Positions 10,033 to 18,040 of a DNA stretch of 64,000 nt are shown one piece after another. The position numbers were made by a program, and so were the translations under genes. The notes below the pieces were generated by a model. It saw only the letters and a program-made list of their open reading frames with translations, was not told the DNA's origin and did not search any database. This DNA comes from HK1 sp965204915 (lineage in GTDB: Bacteria; Pseudomonadota; Gammaproteobacteria; HK1), in contig OZ242023.1 in the NCBI GenBank assembly GCA_965204915.1, forward strand, positions 4,650,001 through 4,714,000, given 5' to 3'. The number at the start of each line of letters is the position of its first letter. Within the stretch, counting starts at the first letter, position 1.

Positions 10033-11322
10033 TCAGGCGCTCAGGAACTCCGTCCAGCGCTTCACGAGGTAGTCGTTCTCGTCCATCAGCGAGTTCCATA
10101 CCGCGATGTTGCTGAAGCGGTTCCAGTACGAGCCGCCGTCGCGCACCTCGCCCTTCTCCACGATGATGGTGCCGAAGGGATCCGGCAGCTCCCTGGCGGC
10201 CGGCTTGCCCTCGTACCAGAAGTCCCATTCCTCGGGCTCCAGGTACTTCTTCACGTTCTCGGGCACGGACATGTAATACCCCTGGCGCGCGACGAACGCG
10301 CCGCCCCAGCCGTCGAGCCACCAGTTGATGTACTCGTAGGCCTGGTCGAGGGCCTTGCCGGTCACCTTCGAGGAGATCGCGCAGCCGCCGTGCCAGCCCC
10401 GCATCCCCTCCTTCGGGAAGGCGTAGACGCAAGGCACGCCCTCGGCCTTGATCGCGGTGACCGCCGGCGACCACATGCTCTCCAGCACCACCTCCCCGCT
10501 CACCATCAGGTTCACGGACTGGCCGAAGGTCTCCCAGAACGCCCGGAAGTGGCCTTCCTCCTTCTTCGCGATGAGGAAGTCGATGAGGAAGTCGATCTCC
10601 TCGCGGCTCATGTTGCCCTTGTCCTTGAACTGGAAGGCCCCGAGCCCTTCGATGGCCAGGGCCGCGTCCATGACCCCGATCTGGGGGACGTTGAGCAGGG
10701 CGACCGCGCCCTTGAAGTCCTCGCTGAACAGTTCCGCCCAGCTCTCGATGGGCCGGCCGGTGTCGTCGGGGTTGTAGCCGAGGGAGTCGGCGTTGTGCCA
10801 GCCCGGCACCATGGTGACGTAGCGCGACGGTCCTTCGACGTAATTGCCGTCCGCATCGACCCAGAGATGGCGGAAGGGGGCGTCCCCTTGCCCGGGGTTG
10901 GACTCCGGGGTGAGCCGCCCGGTCTTGGAGAGGTCGGTGACCTTGTCCCAGTCCCGGATACGTTGGGTGTCGATGGGCTGCCACACCCCGGCCGGCCACA
11001 TCACGTCCATGTCGTTGTAGTAGCCTTCCGCGACCTCGTACTGGTCGTTCTGGTTCAGCATCTTGCCGAACATCGCGCCGTAGCCCAGCGCTTGGCCCCT
11101 GACCGTGAATCCCAGATCCATGGACGCCTGGCCCTGGATCTCGTTGATGACGCTCACCCCCAGGCCGATGGACCGGATGGGGTCGTCCGCCCGCACGATC
11201 GCGGGGAACGCGGTGATGGCGGCGCCCGCCGCCGCGGCCCTGGCGGAGGTGCCCAGGAACTCGCGCCGGTGGATCCGTTTCGATTGCGTTGCGCGGGATG
11301 TATCCTCATGCTTGGTTTTCAT
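10033..11322 (-). CDS. PotD-like spermidine/putrescine-type ABC solute-binding protein, Tat-exported
   Basis: A 429-residue family 1 binding protein of the polyamine/opine type. The N-terminus is a twin-arginine signal, RIHRREFLGTSARAAAAGAAI, so it is exported folded. The mature protein has the PotD-like layout, with MVPGWHNADSLGYNPDD, SWAELFSEDFKGAVAL, and AYEYINWWLDGWGGAFVARQ towards the C-terminus. No permease or ATPase gene accompanies it, so it depends on components encoded elsewhere. It is divergent from the dihydropyrimidinase gene, hinting at uptake of a nitrogenous compound. The start at 11322 is fixed by an AGGAG site 7 bases upstream and the Tat motif. Confidence 0.88.
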   Translation of the reverse strand: MKTKHEDTSRATQSKRIHRREFLGTSARAAAAGAAITAFPAIVRADDPIRSIGLGVSVINEIQGQASMDLGFTVRGQALGYGAMFGKMLNQNDQYEVAEGYYNDMDVMWPAGVWQPIDTQRIRDWDKVTDLSKTGRLTPESNPGQGDAPFRHLWVDADGNYVEGPSRYVTMVPGWHNADSLGYNPDDTGRPIESWAELFSEDFKGAVALLNVPQIGVMDAALAIEGLGAFQFKDKGNMSREEIDFLIDFLIAKKEEGHFRAFWETFGQSVNLMVSGEVVLESMWSPAVTAIKAEGVPCVYAFPKEGMRGWHGGCAISSKVTGKALDQAYEYINWWLDGWGGAFVARQGYYMSVPENVKKYLEPEEWDFWYEGKPAARELPDPFGTIIVEKGEVRDGGSYWNRFSNIAVWNSLMDENDYLVKRWTEFLSA

Positions 11323-11667
11323 GGCCTCGCTCCTCTCGTTTGGGAGCCGCCGGAAGGCGGCTGACGCTCGGCTGGGTGAACTGCTCGCGCCGCCGGCGTT
11401 GCGCCGGCCATCCCGGTCGAGCGGTCCGGGAACCTTAGCGCAGCGTCAAGGGATATGGAATTGGCGTCCGAGGGCCGGAACCACCGGCCGGCCTGCCGCC
11501 GCCCCGAAGCCGGATGCGACCGGCAACCGGCAGCCGCTGGCGCGGTTGCCCGGCGGTTGCCTGGCGATTCCGCTGCTCGGAATCGCGTGGGGCTTCGTCC
11601 AGCGTCATCGCGGGGGGTTCGGCCGGCGCCGTAGACGTGCGGGAAACGGTCTGGTCCCATACAAGCC
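11323..11667. other. divergent intergenic region
   Basis: About 345 bases between the PotD-like gene and the dihydropyrimidinase gene, expected to carry promoters for both. No gene, repeat or clear regulatory site was seen. Confidence 0.4.
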
Positions 11668-13065
11668 ATGAGCGTGCTGATCAAGAACGGAAGAATCGTC
11701 ACCGCGGTCGACGACTACCACGCGGACGTCTTCATCGACGACGAGACCGTCACCCTCATCGGCCGCGATCTGGTGATCGACGCCGACACCGTGATCGACG
11801 CCTCGGACCGGCTGGTCGTTCCCGGCGGGATCGACCCCCACACCCACATCGAGATGCCCTTCGGCGGAACCGTGACCTCGGACACCTTCGAGACCGGCAC
11901 CCGCGCCGCCGCATACGGCGGGACGACCTGCATCGTGGACTTCGCGATCCAGTCGCGGGGCACGTCCACCCTCGAGGCCCTCGACGCCTGGCATGCGAAG
12001 GCGGCCGGCCGGACCGCGATCGACTACGCCTTCCACATGATCATCACCGATCTCCCCGCGCACCGGGTGCCGGAGATGCGCCGCCTCGCGGACGAGGGGG
12101 TGACGAGCTACAAGCTGTTCATGGCCTACCCGGGGGTGATGCTGTCCGACGACGCGACCATCTTCAGGGCGCTGCGCAAGGCGGGGGAGGACGGCACCCT
12201 GGTGTGCATGCACGCGGAGAACGGGGTCGTCATCGACGAGCTGGTGCGCATCGCCCTGGAGCGGGGGGAGATCGCGCCGAAGCAGCATGCCCTGACCCGG
12301 CCCACCCGCCTGGAGGCCGAAGGCGCGCACCGCGCGCTGGCCATCGCGGAGGTGGCCCGGGCCCCGGTCTACATCGTGCACCTGAGCTGCTACGACGCGC
12401 TGCACGAGCTGCGCCTGGCCCAGGCGCGGGGGGTCATGGCGCATGCGGAGACCTGCCCGCAGTACCTCCTGCTCGACGTGGATGCGTACGACGCGCCGGG
12501 CTTCGACGGCGCGAAGTACGTGGTCACCCCGCCGCTGCGCGAGTCGTGGAACCAGGACGAGCTGTGGCGCGGCCTGCGGTTCGGCGCGCTCGACGTCATC
12601 TCCACCGACCACTGCCCGTTCTGCATGAAGGAGCAGAAGGAGCTGGGCCGGGACGACTTCAGCAGGATCCCGAACGGAGGGCCCGGCATCGAGAACCGCA
12701 TGAGCCTCATCTACCACCACGGCGTGGGCGCGCGCCGGATCAACCTCAACCGCTTCGTGGAGCTGACCTCCACCGCGGCGGCCAAGATCTTCGGCCTGTT
12801 CCCGAAGAAGGGCACCATCGCGGTGGGGAGCGACGCCGACGTGGTCATCTTCGACCCCGAGCGGGAGGAGACCATCAGCGTCCACAACCCGAGGACCCAC
12901 CACATGAACATCGACTACTCCGCCTACGAGGGCTTCAAGGTCAGGGGGTACCCCGAGACGGTGCTGTCCCGGGGGAAGGTGGTCATCGACCGCGGCGAGT
13001 ACGTGGGCCGCGCGGGAGACGGGGCCTTCGTCAGGCGTGGCCCCTACGGCGGAGCCCACGCATGA
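11668..13065 (+). CDS. hydA: dihydropyrimidinase / D-hydantoinase
   Basis: A 465-residue cyclic amidohydrolase that opens dihydropyrimidine or hydantoin rings, the second step of reductive pyrimidine breakdown. The dinuclear metal site is complete: GIDPHTHIEM (two His), VTSYKLFMAYPG (the Lys that is carboxylated), MHAENG, IVHLSCYDAL and STDHCPF (Asp). The C-terminal region ENRMSLIYHHGVGARRINLN is as in dihydropyrimidinases. The stop overlaps the ATG of the next gene (ATGA), so the two are coupled. The neighbouring polyamine-type binding protein suggests nitrogen scavenging. Dihydroorotase or allantoinase is less likely from the length and the STDHCPF segment. Confidence 0.92.
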   Translation: MSVLIKNGRIVTAVDDYHADVFIDDETVTLIGRDLVIDADTVIDASDRLVVPGGIDPHTHIEMPFGGTVTSDTFETGTRAAAYGGTTCIVDFAIQSRGTSTLEALDAWHAKAAGRTAIDYAFHMIITDLPAHRVPEMRRLADEGVTSYKLFMAYPGVMLSDDATIFRALRKAGEDGTLVCMHAENGVVIDELVRIALERGEIAPKQHALTRPTRLEAEGAHRALAIAEVARAPVYIVHLSCYDALHELRLAQARGVMAHAETCPQYLLLDVDAYDAPGFDGAKYVVTPPLRESWNQDELWRGLRFGALDVISTDHCPFCMKEQKELGRDDFSRIPNGGPGIENRMSLIYHHGVGARRINLNRFVELTSTAAAKIFGLFPKKGTIAVGSDADVVIFDPEREETISVHNPRTHHMNIDYSAYEGFKVRGYPETVLSRGKVVIDRGEYVGRAGDGAFVRRGPYGGAHA

Positions 13066-13478
13066 ACGGGAACGGCGGGAACGGAAGCAACGGCGGTAGC
13101 GTCGGCAATGGCGGCAACGGCAGTACCGCCGGTCCCGGCGGCGTCGGCGCGGGCGGGGCCGCGGCGGAAGGAGCCCCGCTCTACACCGTCAAGTGGCCCA
13201 AGGCCGCCGCGCACGCCACGAAGAGCGTCTCCGGGGTCCTGGTCGAGAGCAACGTCCGCGGCCAGCTTGCGCTGCACTTCTACAACGAGGTCCGCGAGCT
13301 GGAGCCCCAGGTCGAGTACATGGAAGACGGTGCGCGCGCCGGCCGCCCCCGCTCCGTCACCTACGTGCGCGAGATCACCGATTCGATCCTGCTGTCCGGC
13401 GCCACCGCCCGCCAGCTTCGCGACGTGCTCGGCGAGTTCCTGTCCGTGTCACCGCGCGAGCGGCCTTCGGACTCCTGA
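13062..13478 (+). CDS. small protein coupled to dihydropyrimidinase, Gly/Asn-rich N-terminus
   Basis: A 138-residue protein not recognised. The first 45 residues are low complexity (Gly, Asn, Ser, Ala). The rest is a compact domain, roughly TVKWPKAAAHATKSVSGVL then ESNVRGQLALHFYNEVRELE, ending TDSILLSGATARQLRDVLGE. It has no membrane segment or signal peptide. Its ATG overlaps the dihydropyrimidinase stop by four bases, so it is probably made with that enzyme; a partner or regulatory role is inferred only from coupling. The disordered leader may be shorter if a later start is used, but no later ATG precedes the domain. Confidence 0.75.
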   Translation: MNGNGGNGSNGGSVGNGGNGSTAGPGGVGAGGAAAEGAPLYTVKWPKAAAHATKSVSGVLVESNVRGQLALHFYNEVRELEPQVEYMEDGARAGRPRSVTYVREITDSILLSGATARQLRDVLGEFLSVSPRERPSDS

Positions 13479-13522
13479 AAGCGCCGGGATCGGTCGCACC
13501 CGGCCTCGCGGGGGAGCCGAGC

Positions 13523-13990
13523 TCAGGCGGTGCGGGTCTCCGAACGAAGGACCTTCAGCAACCAGAAGATCAGGCAGAAGAGCGCGGTCAGCACCACCAG
13601 CGCGACCACCGCGCCGAGCCGCTTGCCGAGCTCGGCGTCCACCAGACCGCCCTCGCCCAGCAGGTACACGCACAGGATCTGAAGCGATTGCAGGGTGGCG
13701 CCGCCGCTGAGCAGGATGGCGATGAAGGTGGAGCCGCGCAGCGAGCTCAGCACCATCAGGTCGACGCTGTGCTGCCGGGCGACGTGCAGCCGGTAGGCGT
13801 GCCAGTGGAATACGCAGAAGCCGACGATGCCGACGATCAGCGCAACCCAGAAGATGACGTTGCTGAAGCCGATCCCGTTGAGCACGAGCACGAAGAGCTG
13901 CTCGAAGGGTGCGTAGTAGTACAGGAAGATCAGCACGATGACGAACAGGACGAAACCGACCACGGTCCAGAACCACTGCCAGCCGCTCAT
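13523..13990 (-). CDS. unknown four-helix membrane protein
   Basis: A 155-residue integral membrane protein with four hydrophobic segments: WFWTVVGFVLFVIVLIFLYY, NVIFWVALIVGIVGFCVFHW, STFIAILLSGGATLQSLQIL and GAVVALVVLTALFCLIFWLL. No family was recognised. The segment WHAYRLHVARQHSVDLMVLS between helices 2 and 3 resembles the start of DUF599-type proteins, but this is only an impression. The start at 13990 (MSGWQWFW) has a GGAG site. It converges on the preceding gene, with 44 bases between stops, and follows the membrane protein at 14167 on the same strand. Confidence 0.75.
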   Translation of the reverse strand: MSGWQWFWTVVGFVLFVIVLIFLYYYAPFEQLFVLVLNGIGFSNVIFWVALIVGIVGFCVFHWHAYRLHVARQHSVDLMVLSSLRGSTFIAILLSGGATLQSLQILCVYLLGEGGLVDAELGKRLGAVVALVVLTALFCLIFWLLKVLRSETRTA

Positions 13991-14166
13991 GGTGATCTCC
14001 GAATCCTCTGTCTCTCTCGACCTGGCGCCGCGGGAACCGGCGGCTCTGCCCACCCCGAGGGGCGGACCCTTCACGCCTCGACCACGCCCCGGCGAAGAAC
14101 GTCCCCCGGGAGGCCGTTTCCCATCGACCTTCTACCCGATCGATCCTCCGCCATCAATCGAGCCGG

Positions 14167-15276
14167 CTATTCCACACCCGGAACCGCGACGATCAGGAAG
14201 ATCGCATACAGGACCACGAACAGCGCATCCTTGACGGCCGGAACGACGTGGCCCCGATGATCCCTCAGCACGAGGAGGGTGACGATCTCGATGACGAAGA
14301 ACGCCAGCGCCAGGAAGAACACCGGCCATATCGTGCTCCACCAGGCCAGCTCGGCGGGCGTCTCGATCTCCTGCACCCACCGCCACAGCGCAAGCAGCAA
14401 GGGCAGGAGGGTGAGGTACCCGAAGCCCACGAGAAACCGGCCTCGCATGGAGGTCCGGTCGAGGCACCAGAACACGAGGAAGAAGGCCGCGATGTGCGCC
14501 ATGTCCCAGAAGAACCCGCCGTAGGCGTCGCGGCTGTCGAGTCGTTCGAGGTTGAGGAATCCCAGGACGAGGGTGATCAGGATGAGGTCGCACAGCAGCC
14601 ACTCGCGGAATCCTTCCGTGCGGGGCTTCGGTGTCCAGCTCCGTGTGGACTTGTCGAACAGCAGGACGATCGCCACCGCGACGGCGGCGGGATAGAGCAC
14701 CCGCAGCATGAGATCGGCACGCGCCGCGGGGGTCAGGTACACCCATCCGAGCAACAGGATCCCGGCCGCGAGGAGCAGGAGGCCGAGGAGGCGCGAGCCG
14801 GCGGGGTCACGGATCGTTTCGGGCTGAACGGCCCCGCTCCCGCTTCCCGCAGACGCCCCGCCGTTCGTCGGCGCCCCGCCGTCTGTCGGCGCCCCGCCGT
14901 CTGTCGGCGCCCCGCCGTCTGTCGGCGGGCGGCCGCCTGCCGGCAGACGCGCCAGCAGAAACACCAGGAGGAACAGCAACGAGAGCGCGGCCACCGCGAG
15001 CATCACGCCCAGGAACAGATCGGAGCGCGCCCCGGTGCGCCAGCCCTCGGCCGCCACGCCGCCGGTGACGATCTGGACCGCGAAGGAGACGGCGAGGATC
15101 ACGAGCACCGCCAGGAGCACGACCGCCAGCAGGATCTCGTACCAGCCCGGACCTGTACGGGACGCCGATCCGGACGGGGGCCGTCGAGCGCGGCCCAGAC
15201 GAACCGCCGCCACGATCACCAGGATCGCGGCGACCACCGCCAGCAGCACCAGCGCGACGATGCCGAATGTGCTCAA
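14167..15276 (-). CDS. unknown polytopic membrane protein with TDGGAP repeats
   Basis: A 369-residue membrane protein with about nine hydrophobic segments. After three N-terminal helices comes a soluble linker with the hexapeptide TDGGAP repeated (about residues 116-137), encoded by an 18-bp tandem repeat. A C-terminal multi-helix block follows, including LICDLILIT-like, DMAHIAAFFLVFWCLD and FFLALAFFVIEIVTLLVL segments. No conserved family or catalytic motif was recognised. The repeat lies on one side of the membrane between helices 3 and 4 and probably varies in length between strains. Gene order suggests co-expression with the small membrane protein downstream. Confidence 0.75.
   Translation of the reverse strand: MSTFGIVALVLLAVVAAILVIVAAVRLGRARRPPSGSASRTGPGWYEILLAVVLLAVLVILAVSFAVQIVTGGVAAEGWRTGARSDLFLGVMLAVAALSLLFLLVFLLARLPAGGRPPTDGGAPTDGGAPTDGGAPTNGGASAGSGSGAVQPETIRDPAGSRLLGLLLLAAGILLLGWVYLTPAARADLMLRVLYPAAVAVAIVLLFDKSTRSWTPKPRTEGFREWLLCDLILITLVLGFLNLERLDSRDAYGGFFWDMAHIAAFFLVFWCLDRTSMRGRFLVGFGYLTLLPLLLALWRWVQEIETPAELAWWSTIWPVFFLALAFFVIEIVTLLVLRDHRGHVVPAVKDALFVVLYAIFLIVAVPGVE
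14867..14928 (-). repeat. 18-bp in-frame tandem repeat
   Basis: Three exact copies of GTCGGCGCCCCGCCGTCT (14867-14920) and part of a fourth. On the minus strand each unit encodes the hexapeptide TDGGAP within the membrane protein gene. Changes in copy number would keep the frame. Confidence 0.9.
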
Positions 15277-15431
15277 CGCCGTTCCCCGGGAGCCCCGGCT
15301 TCGATCGTACTGCCGGACCCGGGCGGAGCTACCCGGTTCGGCGGAATCCGTGTATCCGCGAACGCCGGAAACAGTCCGTCGGCCGATACTCGATCGCCAT
15401 GTCCATGACCGCGGAGATCCTGCCGGCCCGG

Positions 15432-16127
15432 TCAGCCGGAGCCGGAACCGGAACCGGCGTACATCGGGCGGGGCGTCAGCATCTTTCGGATCTCGTCCTC
15501 GGAGATGTCGATGACGTCGTCGGCGAGCTGCGCCACCTCGCGGGAGACGCTGATGCGCTTCGGGGTGGCGACGAGAACCCGGATGCCGAAGTCCTGCGAT
15601 GCGCGGATCACCTCGGCGAAGTCACGGTCGCCGGCGACGAGCACCATGGTCTCGCACACCGACCGCCCGGCGAGACGCACCATGTCCAGCGCAATCAGGG
15701 TGTCCACGCCCTTCTGCTGGCGGTTGGGCCGGAACGTCCAGTGCCGGTCGAACTCCGCCAGCAGGTCCTGCGGCTCCATGCCGAGGCCGACCGCCGTCGA
15801 TTCCAGGGCACGCCGGATCGGCTGCTCCAGCGGAGACGATCCTTCTGCGATATGTCCCAGGCGAAGCTGCAAGCCGGGGGTGAGCGCAATCGCGTCGAAG
15901 AAGGACCGCTGCCCGGAATAGCTGCCATGCGAGGGGTCGAAAGCGCTGTCGTACCAGTAGGCGCGAAGGAAGGTCTGACCGAGGGATTCCTTTTCCGCCA
16001 GATCGGAGCACCAACCGACCACCGCCAGCGCGTCGGGGCGAACCCCCTTCGGAGACTGCCCGATCGCTTTGGCGCCCTCGGCTCGCAGGAAGCTCGCGTC
16101 GATGAACCCGGCGTATGTACCCGACAT
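15432..16127 (-). CDS. NYN domain (LabA/DUF88-like) putative ribonuclease
   Basis: A 231-residue NYN-domain protein, a PIN-like fold that often cleaves RNA. Acidic residues expected at the metal site are visible: GFIDASFL near residue 10, QQKGVDTLIALDMVRL (about 139-154) and VLVAGDRDFAEVIRASQ (about 163-179). Family members act in RNA processing or silencing, and some are regulatory; the target here is unknown. The C-terminus ends in a short Gly-Ser repeat. It is transcribed alone, between the membrane protein genes and the bufferin locus. Confidence 0.85.
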   Translation of the reverse strand: MSGTYAGFIDASFLRAEGAKAIGQSPKGVRPDALAVVGWCSDLAEKESLGQTFLRAYWYDSAFDPSHGSYSGQRSFFDAIALTPGLQLRLGHIAEGSSPLEQPIRRALESTAVGLGMEPQDLLAEFDRHWTFRPNRQQKGVDTLIALDMVRLAGRSVCETMVLVAGDRDFAEVIRASQDFGIRVLVATPKRISVSREVAQLADDVIDISEDEIRKMLTPRPMYAGSGSGSG

Positions 16128-16521
16128 GCAGAAATCCGGTGAAGAAAACAGGCCCGACCAAGCCCGGCGACAGCATCACGTATCGACCAAGACGTCCCGG
16201 TGGGACGCTGCCAGTGTATCAGCAGGCCGGGCTTGCGCAACTCTCCGGCGACGAGACATGTGCCGGCGAGATGCCGGCTGCTCGATCCATGGGAACGTGC
16301 CGGTCACCCGGCACGTGCGGTTCCGAGTCGCCCGAGTGCGCTCGCCCGTGTCCCGGCCGGAACGGATACCCGCCGCGGATCCGCGCTACGAACCTCCGGG
16401 CGGGCCGGAGTCGTCTCGATCGTGGCCGGGCGGCTCCCGGGCGACCGTCGATCCCCCCGGCCTCTCGCCGTAGTCCCGCCAATCGGCCGGACGTCCGCGA
16501 GCGGCCGGAGCCTGCCGCCGG
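16128..16521. other. intergenic region downstream of bufferin locus
   Basis: About 390 bases between the DoxX gene end and the NYN gene start. It contains the hairpin at 16295-16316; no gene was recognised. Confidence 0.4.
16295..16316 (-). terminator. hairpin, possible end of bufferin operon
   Basis: A perfect 9-bp stem (16295-16303 with 16308-16316) with a 4-nt loop, about 200 bases after the DoxX gene. There is no T-run, so it is only a candidate termination or mRNA-stabilising structure. Confidence 0.35.
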
Positions 16522-17046
16522 TCATGTGTTGCGCCGGCCTTCCAGCCCCAACAGGCGATCCAGGGACCAGGCGCCGGGACCACAGGCGACCAGGGCGAAC
16601 AGCACCACCGCCCACCACATGGCGGGATTCCACCAGTGGCTCCAGGTCGGGAACACCGCGAGCTGGATGAACAGCGTCATTCCGAACAGTCCGAACGCTG
16701 CGAGCCGGCTCAGCAGCCCGAGCACCAGCAGCACCGGCAGAGCGATCTCCATGATTCCGGCCATGACCGCCAGAGCCTTCACCGCCGAGACGATCGCCGA
16801 CCCTTCGGTGTATTCCAGGGTCGCGGGATCGCAGAGCTGCAATGCGCCGGGCCGCGGGGGATCGGGGCAGAAGAATTCGTAGAGGAACAGATCGTATTTG
16901 TCCTTGTTGAATTGCAGGAAGCCGTTCCACTTCGTCACCCCGGACTCCCAGAACACCTTGGCGCCGGCCAGCCTGAGAGCCAGCAGGGCAAGGGGCTCCA
17001 GCCACCCGCCGGCGCGGACGATCAGGGCGTGGTATGCCGATGTCAT
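16522..17046 (-). CDS. bufD: DoxX family membrane protein of bufferin operon (BufD-like)
   Basis: A 174-residue inner-membrane protein of the DoxX family. It has four hydrophobic segments (ALLALRLAGAKVFWESG; IVSAVKALAVMAGIMEIALPVL; RLAAFGLFGMTLFIQLAVF; AMWWAVVLFALVACGPGAW) and the family WSLDRLLGL ending. The first helix carries VFWESGVTKWNGF, typical of DoxX proteins. In bufferin operons a DoxX gene usually follows the precursor, DUF692 and DUF2063 genes, as here. Its exact role is unknown; redox or membrane-quinone coupling has been suggested for DoxX proteins generally. The start at 17046 lies 97 bases after bufC1. Confidence 0.85.
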   Translation of the reverse strand: MTSAYHALIVRAGGWLEPLALLALRLAGAKVFWESGVTKWNGFLQFNKDKYDLFLYEFFCPDPPRPGALQLCDPATLEYTEGSAIVSAVKALAVMAGIMEIALPVLLVLGLLSRLAAFGLFGMTLFIQLAVFPTWSHWWNPAMWWAVVLFALVACGPGAWSLDRLLGLEGRRNT

Positions 17047-17143
17047 GTTTCCGATACCCCTGGACGATGTCCGGCGCCTGGACGCCGGTGTGGGTCGATT
17101 CGACGAGGAGACCGGATCGCCGGTCCACTCGTCCCGCCGGCCT

Positions 17144-18040
17144 TCAGGGCTCGAAGGCCAGCATCCGATGGTGCAACAGCGATGCGAACGTCGCCACCGG
17201 ATCGAACGCTGCGTCGACGTCGAGCGCGGCACCGGCCGCCTCTCCGCATGGCCGTCCCGCCGCGACGCGGGTGAAGAACGTGTGCTCGGGAGGCGCCAGA
17301 TCACGGTAGAGCACTTCGGCGCCGCTACGCCAGATCAGAACCTGCTGGGGCGTGTGCGGAATCCCGGTTCGCCGCCCGGGCCCGCCCTGGCGAAGCCCGC
17401 TCCATGCGTGGAGTACGCGATACTCCAGCGACACCATGCGTACCCATGGCGACAGGTGTCCGCGCAGGTTCATGAGCGCCTCGGCATCGGCGTGGACACC
17501 GCTGGCCGGACCGGGCGTCCCGGGACGATCCGGCTCCGGGAGCGGCGCCGGCCTTTCCGCCGGTGCGGGCCGGCGGCCGGAATGTTCGTGCCCCCCGGCA
17601 TCGTCCCGGGCATTCCCGGGAGCGGTGCCGGCGAGCACGGTCTCGGCCGCCTCGGCGCCGGGATCCGGATCCTCGGCGAAATAGACCTCGGTCCATGCGC
17701 GGTCCAGGGCCGCGAACGAGGCGAGATGGTCGAGGCGATGCGTCTCGCGAGCGTCCTCGATGAACCGCGGGAAGCCTTCGCCGTATCCCGTGAGGTTCGC
17801 AACCCGGGGAGGGTGCGTCTCGACGTAGGTGCGGGCCAGCGCCGGGAAGCGCTCCTCGCCGGCGATCCGCTCGACGGAGGGGTAGCTCGCGCGGAGCGCC
17901 TCGACGCAGGCCCTGATGAATCCGTTGCGATAGACCCGGAGGCGGGCGAGGTCGGGGTGCTCGCCGCAGAAGTCCGACAGCGCACCCACGGTTCCGGTGC
18001 GCAGGTAGCGGGCGAACGCGGTGGTGTATTCGTCAAGCAA
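17144..18040 (-). CDS. bufC: DUF2063 protein, bufferin MNIO partner (BufC1)
   Basis: A 298-residue protein of the DUF2063 family, the partner needed by DUF692 oxidases to bind and modify bufferin precursors. The N-terminal domain (LLDEYTTAFARYLRT through RLRVYRNGFIRACVEALRAS, then GEGFPRFIE) and a C-terminal domain (from NLRGHLSPWVRMVSLEYRV) are recognisable. Between them is a Pro/Ala/Gly-rich linker of about 55 residues (roughly 135-190) that looks like an insertion. The start is uncertain: the TTG at 18040 overlaps the bufB1 stop region and begins exactly at the conserved domain. An ATG at 18124 would need a 28-residue Arg-rich extension inside bufB1. Confidence 0.82.
   Translation of the reverse strand: MLDEYTTAFARYLRTGTVGALSDFCGEHPDLARLRVYRNGFIRACVEALRASYPSVERIAGEERFPALARTYVETHPPRVANLTGYGEGFPRFIEDARETHRLDHLASFAALDRAWTEVYFAEDPDPGAEAAETVLAGTAPGNARDDAGGHEHSGRRPAPAERPAPLPEPDRPGTPGPASGVHADAEALMNLRGHLSPWVRMVSLEYRVLHAWSGLRQGGPGRRTGIPHTPQQVLIWRSGAEVLYRDLAPPEHTFFTRVAAGRPCGEAAGAALDVDAAFDPVATFASLLHHRMLAFEP

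Noticed and set aside
14867..14928. Possible CRISPR or VNTR control element
   Set aside because: Contiguous 18-bp units coding TDGGAP; no spacers.
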